From the NCBI GenBank assembly GCA_029267825.1, contig JAJUHO010000006.1, forward strand, positions 1-37,970: a stretch of DNA of 37,970 nucleotides. Reading direction: 5' to 3'. How positions within the stretch are numbered: the stretch's first letter is position 1; every line of letters begins with the position of its first letter. A program made the position numbers and the translations under genes. Of the stretch, positions 1 through 7,142 are shown piece by piece. The notes beneath the pieces were generated by a model, which saw only the letters and a list, made by a program, of their open reading frames with translations, was not told the origin of the DNA and made no database searches. Source of the stretch: Oscillospiraceae bacterium. GTDB lineage: Bacteria > Bacillota > Clostridia > Oscillospirales > Ruminococcaceae.

Positions 1-1
1 A

Positions 2-475
2 TACTTTGGGCTTATGATTACCCCAAACGGGCCTAAGGTCATAGAGTATAATTGCCGATTTGGTGATCCTGAAACACAGGTTGTACTGCCGTTGCTTAAA
101 ACCGACCTACTTGAAATTTTTGAAGCGGTATATGATGAGCGCCTTTCGGAAATAAAAATCGAATGGAAAAATGAAAGTGCAGCTTGTGTTATTATGGCAA
201 GCGGAGGATATCCTCAAAAATATTCTACAGGATTTGAAATATCCGGCCTTGATGATAAAGGCCAAGTGGAAGATGCTTTTGTATACCATGCCGGAACTAA
301 ATTTTTGGATGGGAAATTTCTTACTTCCGGCGGAAGGGTTTTGGGTGTTGCTTCAACTGGCAAGTCGCTTGAAAAAGCGCTTGAAAGCGCTTATGAAGCT
401 CTTGATGGCATTGCCTTTGATGGCATGCACTTCCGAAAAGATATAGGACAAAAAGCGTTAAAAGCATATGAATAA
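2..475 (+). CDS. purD: Phosphoribosylamine-glycine ligase, 3' end (partial)
   Basis: C-terminal part of GAR synthetase, which joins glycine to 5-phosphoribosylamine in an ATP-dependent step of cytosolic purine biosynthesis. The reading frame is open from base 2, so the start lies outside the window. The segment IEYNCRFGDPETQ near its beginning is the hallmark end of the ATP-grasp domain, with the metal- and ATP-binding Glu and Asn. It is followed by the C-domain (ASGGYPQKY, then GGRVLGV). About 157 residues of a usual 415-430 are present. The stop is followed within 6 bases by an intrinsic terminator, so it is probably the last gene of a pur operon lying to the left. No defect is visible. The identity is secure. 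Confidence 0.95.
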   Translation, partial: YFGLMITPNGPKVIEYNCRFGDPETQVVLPLLKTDLLEIFEAVYDERLSEIKIEWKNESAACVIMASGGYPQKYSTGFEISGLDDKGQVEDAFVYHAGTKFLDGKFLTSGGRVLGVASTGKSLEKALESAYEALDGIAFDGMHFRKDIGQKALKAYE

Positions 476-480
476 CAAAA

Positions 481-516
481 AACAGCCGGAACTGAAATAT
501 TTCCGGCTGTTTTTTC
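481..516 (+). terminator. Intrinsic terminator after purD
   Basis: An 11-bp perfect stem (bases 481-491 with 501-511, GC-rich centre GCCGG) closes a 9-base loop and runs into a T tract. It sits 5 bases after the purD stop and separates purD from the feo promoter. Confidence 0.9.
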
Positions 517-551
517 ATATATTTTTTAAAATAATAGTATAATGTTGCGGA

Positions 552-580
552 TTGACTTTAATAGTTTGCCGTGCTATACT
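552..580 (+). promoter_or_regulatory. Sigma-A type promoter of feoAB
   Basis: The -35 box TTGACT (552-557), a 17-base spacer and the -10 box TATACT (575-580) lie 45 bases upstream of the feoA start. Transcription should begin near base 587, inside the palindrome at 584-599. Confidence 0.75.
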
Positions 581-583
581 TTT

Positions 584-599
584 GTAAGCTGAAGCTAAC
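584..599. promoter_or_regulatory. Candidate metalloregulator operator at the feoAB start site
   Basis: GTAAGCT-GA-AGCTAAC is an imperfect inverted repeat (7-2-7, one mismatched pair) placed directly after the -10 box. The right half resembles half-sites of DtxR/IdeR/MntR-family repressors. A repressor bound here would block transcription when iron is plentiful, which is the usual logic for feo genes. The palindrome is seen; the regulator assignment is inference. Confidence 0.4.
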
Positions 600-624
600 G
601 TGTGTTTGGCGAGGAGGTTTTTTA

Positions 625-864
625 ATGGGTGAATTGACCCTTAATGATATAAAAACAGGTTCAAGCGCTGTTGTGACCAAAATAGGAAGCCTTGGGCCTT
701 TAAAGAGACGGCTCATTGATATGGGAATAACTCCCGGAGTAAGAATTTTTGTGAAAAAAGTTGCTCCTTTGGGGGATCCTATTGAAATAAGACTTAGAGG
801 TTATGAACTTTCAATCAGACGGACTGAAGCAAAGAATATTTTTGTTAAAAAGGACAATGAATAA
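625..864 (+). CDS. feoA: Ferrous iron transport protein A
   Basis: A 79-residue SH3-like cytosolic protein that associates with FeoB and supports Fe(II) uptake. The start at 625 was chosen because GAGGAGG lies at 611-617 and the residues upstream of it do not look like FeoA. The family pattern is clear: a start such as MGELTLNDIKTG, then GPLKRRLIDMGITPGV, then PIEIRLRGYELSIRR. The length is normal for a single-domain FeoA. It precedes feoB by 17 bases and shares its promoter, so the two are co-expressed. Nothing odd is visible. Confidence 0.95.
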   Translation: MGELTLNDIKTGSSAVVTKIGSLGPLKRRLIDMGITPGVRIFVKKVAPLGDPIEIRLRGYELSIRRTEAKNIFVKKDNE

Positions 865-881
865 AGGAAGGTCTTAAAGCA

Positions 882-2903
882 ATGGGCAGCAATATAGCTT
901 TAATAGGGAATCCGAACTGCGGAAAGACAACGCTTTTCAATGCCTTAACTGGAAGCAACCAATATGTCGGGAATTGGGCGGGTGTTACAGTAGAGAAAAA
1001 AACAGGCAGGACGATAAAGGGCAATTTTAATATTACGGATCTTCCCGGAATATATTCGCTTTCACCGTATTCACTGGAAGAAAGAATTACAAGAGATTTT
1101 GTTATAAATGAAAATCCTGATGCAATAATCAATATTATAGATGGAACAAATATAGAGAGAAACCTTTACTTAACCGTTCAGCTTATTGAACTTGGAAAGC
1201 CTATGGTGCTTGTTGTAAATATGATGGATGATGTTGAGGCAAAGGGATGGAGTATAGATTGTGATTACCTTTCAAAGCTTTTGGGAATGCCGATTGTTCC
1301 AATATCGGCAAGAAAAAGTGAAAATATCGACGAGGTATTAAAACAAGTCGAATATGTAATAGAACATAGGATAATCCCTCCTGAAATAACCTATGATTTA
1401 AAAACTCAAAATGCATTAAATGAGATATATTCGGTGATAGTTAAAAATATTTGTGATGCCGGAAAAATTCCGTATAATTTTTATGCCGCAAAGCTTTTGG
1501 AAGGCGATATGGAGAGCGTAAAAACTTTAAAGCTTGATAATGTCCAGCTTGGAGCGGTTGAAAAAATTGTTCGTGGATATGAGAAAAGTTCGGAATGCCA
1601 TGACAGAGAGGCAATGCTTGCAGATGCAAGGTATAAATTTATTGAAGAAGTTGTAAGAAAAACAGTTGTTAAAAATGAATCGGAAGAAGCGTTGACAATT
1701 TCGGATAAAATTGATGCGATAGTTACAAACAGATTTTTAGCAATACCGGTTTTTTTGCTTATAATGTTCTTAATGTTTTCTTTTACATTTGGCCCGGTAG
1801 GGAAATTTTTAAGCGATATAATAGAAATTCTTGTGAATGATGTGATTGCTTCTTTTATAAGCGGAATTCTTGAAAAAGCAAATGCTCCGCAGTGGACGTA
1901 CAGGCTTTTGTTGGACGGGGTTGTTTCAGGAGTCGGCGGGATTTTGACATTTTTGCCGCAAATAGCAATTTTGTTTTTTTGCCTTTCCATTCTTGAAGAC
2001 AGCGGATATATGGCAAGGGCGGCATTTATAACAGATAGGTTTTTAAGGCGTCTTGGACTTTCGGGAAAATCATTCATACCAATGATAATGGGTTTTGGCT
2101 GTACAACGCCGGCTGTTATGGCTACAAGGACTCAGGAAAATATAAATGAGCGAAGAATGACGATTATGCTTGTGCCGTTTATGTCTTGCGGTGCAAAGCT
2201 TACGATATATGCTCTTTTTGCGGGGGCTTTTTTCAAAGGAAATAAAGGGCTTGTAATTTTCAGCATGTACATTTTGGGCTTTTTAGTTGCAATAGCTGTT
2301 GGGCTTTTGCTTAAAAAGACTGTTTTTAAAGGCAATATGGCACTTTTTGTTATGGAACTTCCTCCATATCGCATGCCGATGCCGAGGTCGGTTTTAAAAA
2401 ATACTTGGGATAAATGCAAGGGCTTTCTTGTTAAGGCAGGAACGGTTATCTTTTCAATGAGCATTGTAATATGGCTGCTGCAAAATTTTTCACCATCCCT
2501 GCATATGGTTAATGACAGTTCTCAAAGCATTTTTGGAGTTATAGGCACAACAATTGCTCCTATTTTTGCCCCGCTTGGCTTTGGAACATGGCAGGCAAGC
2601 GTGTCGCTGCTTTCAGGGCTTGTGGCAAAAGAAGCGGTTGTTTCAAGTCTTGGCGTGCTGTATGGGGCTGGCGGAGACAGCCTTTCAGCGGTAATTTCTT
2701 CGGTATTTACCCCACTTTCGGCATACAGCTATATGGTTTTTTGCCTTTTGTATGTTCCGTGCGTATCTGCTTTTGTAACAATAAGGCGTGAGATGGGCAG
2801 CTTTAAATGGGCGCTTGCTTCGGCGGCAATGCAGATAGGCGTTGCATATGTGGTGTCTTTGTTTATTTATCAGGCAGGAAGCCTTATAGAAAGGATGTTT
2901 TAA
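882..2903 (+). CDS. feoB: Ferrous iron transporter B
   Basis: GTP-dependent Fe(II) permease of the inner membrane, 673 residues. The N-terminal G domain has G1 GNPNCGKT at residues 9-16, the G2 Thr at 36 (GVTVEKK), G3 DLPG at 53-56 and G4 NMMD at 113-116. A helical spacer and a polytopic membrane domain follow, with the gate-type segments PIVPISARK, then GYMARAAF and MGFGCTTPAVMATR. The length fits Gram-positive FeoB proteins that lack a FeoC domain. The GGAAGG at 865-870 supports the start. The stop codon is joined directly to the ATG of the small Cys-rich gene downstream. The identity is secure. Confidence 0.96.
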   Translation: MGSNIALIGNPNCGKTTLFNALTGSNQYVGNWAGVTVEKKTGRTIKGNFNITDLPGIYSLSPYSLEERITRDFVINENPDAIINIIDGTNIERNLYLTVQLIELGKPMVLVVNMMDDVEAKGWSIDCDYLSKLLGMPIVPISARKSENIDEVLKQVEYVIEHRIIPPEITYDLKTQNALNEIYSVIVKNICDAGKIPYNFYAAKLLEGDMESVKTLKLDNVQLGAVEKIVRGYEKSSECHDREAMLADARYKFIEEVVRKTVVKNESEEALTISDKIDAIVTNRFLAIPVFLLIMFLMFSFTFGPVGKFLSDIIEILVNDVIASFISGILEKANAPQWTYRLLLDGVVSGVGGILTFLPQIAILFFCLSILEDSGYMARAAFITDRFLRRLGLSGKSFIPMIMGFGCTTPAVMATRTQENINERRMTIMLVPFMSCGAKLTIYALFAGAFFKGNKGLVIFSMYILGFLVAIAVGLLLKKTVFKGNMALFVMELPPYRMPMPRSVLKNTWDKCKGFLVKAGTVIFSMSIVIWLLQNFSPSLHMVNDSSQSIFGVIGTTIAPIFAPLGFGTWQASVSLLSGLVAKEAVVSSLGVLYGAGGDSLSAVISSVFTPLSAYSYMVFCLLYVPCVSAFVTIRREMGSFKWALASAAMQIGVAYVVSLFIYQAGSLIERMF

Positions 2904-3083
2904 ATGGGTCTTGGAGCAATTATTGTGGTTGTTTTTTGCATAGCTTTAATTATTTTAGGAATTTTTATTTTTATAAGGATTGTCGCAAGGGCTTTAAAAG
3001 GTAAATCTTCATGTGGAGATTGCCAAAATTGCCGAATGGCAAATTGTCCTTCAAGGAAAGAAGAGAATTCAAAAAATGAATAA
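2904..3083 (+). CDS. FeoB-associated Cys-rich membrane protein
   Basis: A 59-residue protein that begins on the base after the feoB stop (TAA-ATG), so it is translationally coupled to FeoB. Residues 4-26 form one hydrophobic membrane helix. A short basic stretch and a cytosolic cysteine cluster follow, CGDCQNCRMANC, with spacing CX2CX2CX4C, then a charged tail. Small proteins of this layout are common after feoB in Firmicutes and are annotated as FeoB-associated Cys-rich membrane proteins; a role in metal handling or Fe-S sensing is presumed, not shown. It is too short for many gene finders. Its conservation of position is the main argument that it is real. Confidence 0.85.
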   Translation: MGLGAIIVVVFCIALIILGIFIFIRIVARALKGKSSCGDCQNCRMANCPSRKEENSKNE

Positions 3084-3097
3084 AAGGATTTAGTTCA

Positions 3098-3128
3098 AAA
3101 AACTTTGGCACTTACAGCCAAAGTTTTT
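3098..3128 (+). terminator. Intrinsic terminator of the feo operon
   Basis: The inverted repeat CTTTGGC / GCCAAAG, flanked by A and T runs (stem about 11 bp, 7-base loop), ends in TTTTTG shortly after the small Cys-rich gene. The next promoter begins 2 bases later. Confidence 0.85.
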
Positions 3129-3129
3129 G

Positions 3130-3158
3130 TTGACAATAGGAGGTAATTGTGCTATTAT
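3130..3158 (+). promoter_or_regulatory. Promoter of the permease/TIGR03943 operon
   Basis: A perfect -35 box TTGACA (3130-3135), a 17-base spacer and the -10 box TATTAT (3153-3158). The start site is expected near 3165, within the palindrome that follows. Confidence 0.8.
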
Positions 3159-3160
3159 TG

Positions 3161-3183
3161 CAAATGCAAACCATTAGCATTTG
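3161..3183. promoter_or_regulatory. Candidate metal-responsive operator
   Basis: CAAATGC, 9 bases, GCATTTG is a perfect 7-bp inverted repeat covering the predicted start site. Its size, A/T-rich arms and position suit a Fur/Zur-type repressor, and the downstream pair is of a kind often linked to metal homeostasis. The repeat is seen; the regulator is inferred. Confidence 0.45.
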
Positions 3184-3198
3184 TGTCGGAGGTTTAAA

Positions 3199-4215
3199 AT
3201 GTCGGGAAAGAATTTAAAAATATTTGACAAGCTTATTTATGGACTTGTTTTGATTTTTGCCGTTTATATGATTTTTTCAATTATGCGTGTAAAGCAAATT
3301 GATTTGTCAGGCTTTGAAAGCTTTAATATGGTTTTTATAAGCATATTAATGCAAGCATTTCCGTTTATGATTCTCGGGATTTTCATTTCGTCGGTTGTGC
3401 ATGTTTTTGTCCCAAATGAAGTGCTTTTAAAGATTTTTCCGACTAAGAACGGGCTTGGCTTTATTGCTGCAATGTTTGCAGGAATTTTGCTGCCGGTTTG
3501 CGAATGCGCCACGGTTCCTTTAATGAAAGGGCTTGTTAAGAAAGGAGTAAAACTTCCGATTGCAATTACTTTTATGCTTTCGGCCCCGATAGTTAATCCG
3601 ATAGCCATAATGTCAACTGTTTATGCTTTTCCGTCCATGCCGTTTGTAGTATTCATAAGACTTGGGCTTGGACTTTTTTGTGCTTTGGTTATAGGTCTTT
3701 TGTTTTTTATTCCGGCACTTGGCGAAAATGTTTTTCAAAATTGCGAAAATGATGATTGTGAAGAGCATTCGTGCTGCTGTGGATGCCATAGTAATAATGA
3801 TAAGAGTATATTTGAAAAAATAAAATTAGTTTTTATACATATAACCGAGGAATTTTTTAGTGCGGGGAAATATCTTATAATAGGGGCTTTTCTTGCTTCG
3901 GCAATGCAAAGATTTGTTCCGGAAGGCATAATTTCCGGATTTTCTTCAAACGAGGCAGTTTCTTTAACTGTAATGATGCTTATGGCATTTTGTTTTTCGG
4001 CATGTTCAACATCGGATGCTTTTATTGCCCGCAGCTTTTCAAACAGTTTTTCGCTGAATTCTTTAATGGGTTTTATGGTATTTGGGCCCATGCTTGATAT
4101 AAAAAATATGTGCATGCTTTTTGATGGGTTTAATAAAAAATTTGTTTTAAAGTTGTGCGCAGTAATTTTTGCTGTTGATTTTTTAGTTTTGATTATTGCA
4201 TCAATTTTTATTTGA
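3199..4215 (+). CDS. DUF318/ArsP-type permease (YcgR/YraQ-like)
   Basis: A polytopic membrane protein of 338 residues in the permease family that contains YcgR, YraQ and ArsP_1-type proteins. About eight membrane helices are visible. The family core PVCECATVPLMKGL (residues 99-112) carries a Cys-X-Cys pair and is followed by APIVNPIAI. A second Cys motif, SACSTSDAF, sits in the second half. A cytosolic loop at residues 182-197 is rich in Cys and His (7 Cys, 2 His) and could bind metal. CGGAGG at 3187-3192 fixes the ATG at 3199. It is followed by its usual partner, the TIGR03943 protein, and preceded by a palindromic operator, which suggests metal efflux or redistribution. The substrate is unknown. 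Confidence 0.8.
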   Translation: MSGKNLKIFDKLIYGLVLIFAVYMIFSIMRVKQIDLSGFESFNMVFISILMQAFPFMILGIFISSVVHVFVPNEVLLKIFPTKNGLGFIAAMFAGILLPVCECATVPLMKGLVKKGVKLPIAITFMLSAPIVNPIAIMSTVYAFPSMPFVVFIRLGLGLFCALVIGLLFFIPALGENVFQNCENDDCEEHSCCCGCHSNNDKSIFEKIKLVFIHITEEFFSAGKYLIIGAFLASAMQRFVPEGIISGFSSNEAVSLTVMMLMAFCFSACSTSDAFIARSFSNSFSLNSLMGFMVFGPMLDIKNMCMLFDGFNKKFVLKLCAVIFAVDFLVLIIASIFI

Positions 4216-4248
4216 TGATGTAAAATTAAGTATATATTTGGAGGATTT

Positions 4249-4995
4249 ATGTCAAAAGCAAAACTTAATTTAAATGTATTGTTGAAAATCCTTTTGCTTT
4301 TAGGCTTCTCAATTTTATTTATTTTTAAAATAGCGAATGGGACGGCAAATAAATATGTAAATCCGCGAATTTTTATTTTTATGGTTTTTTCATCGGTATT
4401 AATGTTAATATGTGCCGGAATTCTTTGTTTTAAGTTGTTTGAAAACAGCAATGAGAAGTTTAAAAAATCACTTTTTATTTATTTTTTCCCTTTGCTTTTG
4501 GCATTTGTATTTCCGGCGGTGTCTTTTAATGCCGCATCTGCTTCGGATTATGGAAATTCAGCATATGTTTCCCAAAAAACAAATACCATCTTAAAAAAGG
4601 AAAATAAACAAGAAGAAACAATAAAAGAAAACAGCGGGAAATTGGTGCTGGATGAAAAAAATTTTTATACGGAAATGTACTCGATTTATTCAAATCCGGA
4701 ACTTTATTTGGGCAAAGAGATAGAAGTTGTTGGCTTTGTTTTTAAAGATGATAATTTTTCTAAAAATCAATTTGTTCCGGCCAGACTTGTTATGGTTTGC
4801 TGTGCGGCTGATATGGTGACTTCCGGGCTTGTTTGCAATTATGATAAGGCATATGAACTTGAAGAAAATTCATGGGTAAAAGTTAGCGGAGTGATTGAAG
4901 AAACAGAAATAAATGGTGAAACTTTGCCTTGTATAATGGCTAAAAGCGTGGAGAGCGTTTCAAAGCCGCAGCAGGAATATATTTATCCATATTAA
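4249..4995 (+). CDS. TIGR03943/DUF1980 family membrane protein (YcgQ-like)
   Basis: A 248-residue partner of the upstream permease. Three N-terminal membrane helices (about residues 10-28, 40-61 and 74-92) are followed by a Lys/Glu-rich linker and a soluble domain. That domain contains VMVCCAADM, with the paired cysteines 184 and 185 typical of the family, and WVKVSGVIE. GGAGG lies 8 bases before the ATG, and the gap to the permease stop is 33 bases, so one operon is likely. In B. subtilis the same pair is ycgR-ycgQ. The biochemical role is not established; the two probably form a complex in the membrane. Confidence 0.8.
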   Translation: MSKAKLNLNVLLKILLLLGFSILFIFKIANGTANKYVNPRIFIFMVFSSVLMLICAGILCFKLFENSNEKFKKSLFIYFFPLLLAFVFPAVSFNAASASDYGNSAYVSQKTNTILKKENKQEETIKENSGKLVLDEKNFYTEMYSIYSNPELYLGKEIEVVGFVFKDDNFSKNQFVPARLVMVCCAADMVTSGLVCNYDKAYELEENSWVKVSGVIEETEINGETLPCIMAKSVESVSKPQQEYIYPY

Positions 4996-5069
4996 GTAAA
5001 ATTTTCCCTTATAAATATTACAAAACGGATACAAATGATTTCATAAAGAATACATTAACTATTTACATG

Positions 5070-5098
5070 TTGACTTTTAGATGAAATCTTGCTATTAT
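5070..5098 (+). promoter_or_regulatory. Promoter of the PASTA pseudokinase gene
   Basis: TTGACT (5070-5075), a 17-base spacer and TATTAT (5093-5098), followed by a leader of about 45 bases to the start codon. Confidence 0.7.
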
Positions 5099-5151
5099 TA
5101 CAATAATACATATTATACCTAAAATGTATTTTGTATAGGAGAACTTTTTAT

Positions 5152-6891
5152 ATGGGAGAAAATTTTAAACTCTGTCTGGGCTGTATGGAGCCAAAAACAG
5201 CTGACGGTGTTTGCCCGAATTGCGGTTATTCGGATGATGCCCCTTATTTGCCGTCTTATATTGCTCCGGGCACGGTGCTAAGCGAGCGCTATCTTGTCGG
5301 CAGGCTATTAAAGTATAATGGAGAAGGGGCGACATACATTGCTTATGATACTGTTACTGACCGCAAAGTTTTGATAAAGGAATATATGCCCGATACATTA
5401 TGCAGCAGGGTAAAAGGAAGCGCGGTAATAAGCGTAAATCCGAAGCATTTGGTGCAGTATAAAGCGTTTATGTCCGAATTTACTGAACTAAATCAAGTGC
5501 TGTCAAGGATGAGGACATTAAATCATATAAATCCTGCGTTGGAGCTTTTTGCTGAGAATAATACGACATATGTTGTTTTTGCATATATAAAGGGTAGACC
5601 TTTGAAGGACTATCTTCAAGAAAATGCGGGGGAATTGTCTTGGGAAGACGTTAAAAAAATTTTCCCGCCTATTTTTACGACTTTAAGCCTTGTTCATAAT
5701 GCAGGACTTATACATCGTGGGATTAGCCCTGAAACAATTTGGGTGACTGATAATGGGGAATTAAAGCTTACGGATTTTTGCATTGCAGCTGCAAGAACTG
5801 CAAATACAGAACTTGCTTCGGAAGTTTTTGCTGGATATGCGGCCCCAGAACAGTATTCTTCAAGCAGTTGGCATGGAACATGGACGGATGTTTATGGAAT
5901 ATCCGCTTTGCTTTATAGGATTTTAACGGGCAGTATGCCTACTGAGGCAATGAGCAGAATAGGAAACGATAATTTGTGCGAACCTGCCAAGCTCAATCCT
6001 AATATTCCGCCAAATGTTTCAAAGGTGATTATGGCAGGCCTTAAGCTTTCGGGTGAAGTTAGAATTCAAACCATAACCGAATTTGTTACAAGACTTTTTG
6101 AACAGCCAGAATATCTTGAACGTGGAACTGAAAAAACAATTTCCATGCAAATACCAAAACAACCTTCAAGGAGCGGCACTTCAAAGAATATGGGGAAAAA
6201 CTTACATTCGAAAAAGAAAAATGCAAAAGTAAAGCAAGTAAAAGTGGGACTTATGGTATTTTCAATAGTGCTTGTAATACTTGCCGCTGCGGGGACAATT
6301 TCGCTTGTTTTTTTAAATGGTTCGGGAGGAAATAGCCTTTCTGATGATTTGACTTCGGATGTTTCGCAAGAAACAATTCTTTCATCTTCTGAGATTTCAT
6401 CTTCTGAAACTTCCGAAACTGCATCAAGCGATGAAGACCAGACTTCATCACAAGATGAGAAAAAATATGAAATGCCTTCTTTTATAAATAAAAATTATGA
6501 GGCAATAAAAAATTCTGAAACTTATAAGGGTTGGCTTAAATTTGTTCCTGAATATGAATATAATGATTCGTATGAAAAAGATACTATTTTTTATCAGTCA
6601 ATAGAAGAAGGGGAACTGATAGCCGAAGGCACTGAGGTCGTATTAAAAATTTCCCTTGGGCCTCAAAATGTTTCTGTACCTGATTATTACGGCCTCACTG
6701 AAAAGGATTATGCAAAGATACTTAATGATAACAATATAAAGTTTTCAGTGGTTTATCGGGCAAATAATGATTACGTAAACGGGTATGTTTTTAAAACAAG
6801 CAAAGAACCGGGAGAAACAATAAATGTTGCCAAGGGTGAGGAACTTGTTGTTTATGTAGCTAAAAATGACAACTATTCGAGTGGTGATTAA
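5152..6891 (+). CDS. Membrane PASTA-domain protein with degenerate Ser/Thr kinase domain
   Basis: 579 residues. The order is: N-terminal zinc ribbon (C8, C11, C21, C24); kinase-like domain at about 45-320; basic stretch; one membrane helix (365-388); Ser/Glu-rich linker; two extracellular PASTA repeats (about 438-503 and 505-570). The ATP lysine K76 (VLIKEYMP) and the APE-type segment APEQ are kept. The catalytic loop reads HRGISPET instead of HRDISPEN, so both the catalytic Asp (G190) and the following Asn (T195) are gone. DFG is DFC (208-210). This predicts a pseudokinase that may still bind ATP and muropeptide-like ligands. The AGGAGA at 5137-5142 fits the ATG at 5152 better than the upstream TTG. 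It is monocistronic; no PrkC-type neighbours (stp, rsgA) are present. Confidence 0.85.
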   Translation: MGENFKLCLGCMEPKTADGVCPNCGYSDDAPYLPSYIAPGTVLSERYLVGRLLKYNGEGATYIAYDTVTDRKVLIKEYMPDTLCSRVKGSAVISVNPKHLVQYKAFMSEFTELNQVLSRMRTLNHINPALELFAENNTTYVVFAYIKGRPLKDYLQENAGELSWEDVKKIFPPIFTTLSLVHNAGLIHRGISPETIWVTDNGELKLTDFCIAAARTANTELASEVFAGYAAPEQYSSSSWHGTWTDVYGISALLYRILTGSMPTEAMSRIGNDNLCEPAKLNPNIPPNVSKVIMAGLKLSGEVRIQTITEFVTRLFEQPEYLERGTEKTISMQIPKQPSRSGTSKNMGKNLHSKKKNAKVKQVKVGLMVFSIVLVILAAAGTISLVFLNGSGGNSLSDDLTSDVSQETILSSSEISSSETSETASSDEDQTSSQDEKKYEMPSFINKNYEAIKNSETYKGWLKFVPEYEYNDSYEKDTIFYQSIEEGELIAEGTEVVLKISLGPQNVSVPDYYGLTEKDYAKILNDNNIKFSVVYRANNDYVNGYVFKTSKEPGETINVAKGEELVVYVAKNDNYSSGD

Positions 6892-6913
6892 GTTGTTTAT
6901 TTGTACTGATGGC

Positions 6914-6942
6914 TTGACAAAAGCTTTAAGTTGATGTATTAT
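6914..6942 (+). promoter_or_regulatory. Promoter of the thi operon
   Basis: TTGACA (6914-6919), a 17-base spacer and TATTAT (6937-6942), ending 12 bases before the riboswitch. Confidence 0.8.
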
Positions 6943-6954
6943 TTAGAAAACTTA

Positions 6955-7048
6955 ATAGTCGGGGGGCTTGCACATGCAGGCTGAGATAAAGCGAAATGTA
7001 GCTTTGACCCGTTAACCTGATTTGGATAATGCCAACGTAGGGAACTAT
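6955..7048 (+). ncRNA. TPP (THI-box) riboswitch
   Basis: The aptamer is closed by P1 ATAGT / ACTAT (6955-6959 with 7044-7048). It contains the conserved blocks GCTGAGA (6980-6986), GACCC...ACCTGAT (7006-7022) and GGATAATGCCAACGTAGGGA (7024-7043), which are the TPP-binding J and loop regions. It lies in the leader of thiCED and feeds a terminator at 7087-7127, so TPP is expected to cause premature termination. Confidence 0.96.
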
Positions 7049-7086
7049 CATTAAAGATGTGTTTTGATTTTTTAATGGTTTTAGTG

Positions 7087-7127
7087 ATAAGGTATGCCTG
7101 CGTGAAGGCATACCTTATTTTATTTTT
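7087..7127 (+). terminator. Terminator of the TPP riboswitch expression platform
   Basis: A 12-bp perfect stem (ATAAGGTATGCC, 7087-7098, with 7107-7118), an 8-base loop and a T-rich tail. It lies between the aptamer and thiC, so it acts as the riboswitch-controlled attenuator. Confidence 0.9.
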
Positions 7128-7142
7128 AAGGGGAATTTAAAA

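Noticed and set aside
1481-2077. Long antisense ORF (198 codons) opposite feoB
   Set aside because: It lies wholly within feoB, has no recognisable family pattern or suitable ribosome binding site, and is explained by codon bias of the sense gene.
3735-4451. Antisense ORF (238 codons) across the permease and TIGR03943 genes
   Set aside because: It is antisense to two well-supported genes and has the Lys/Ile-rich composition of a shadow frame; no motif is seen.
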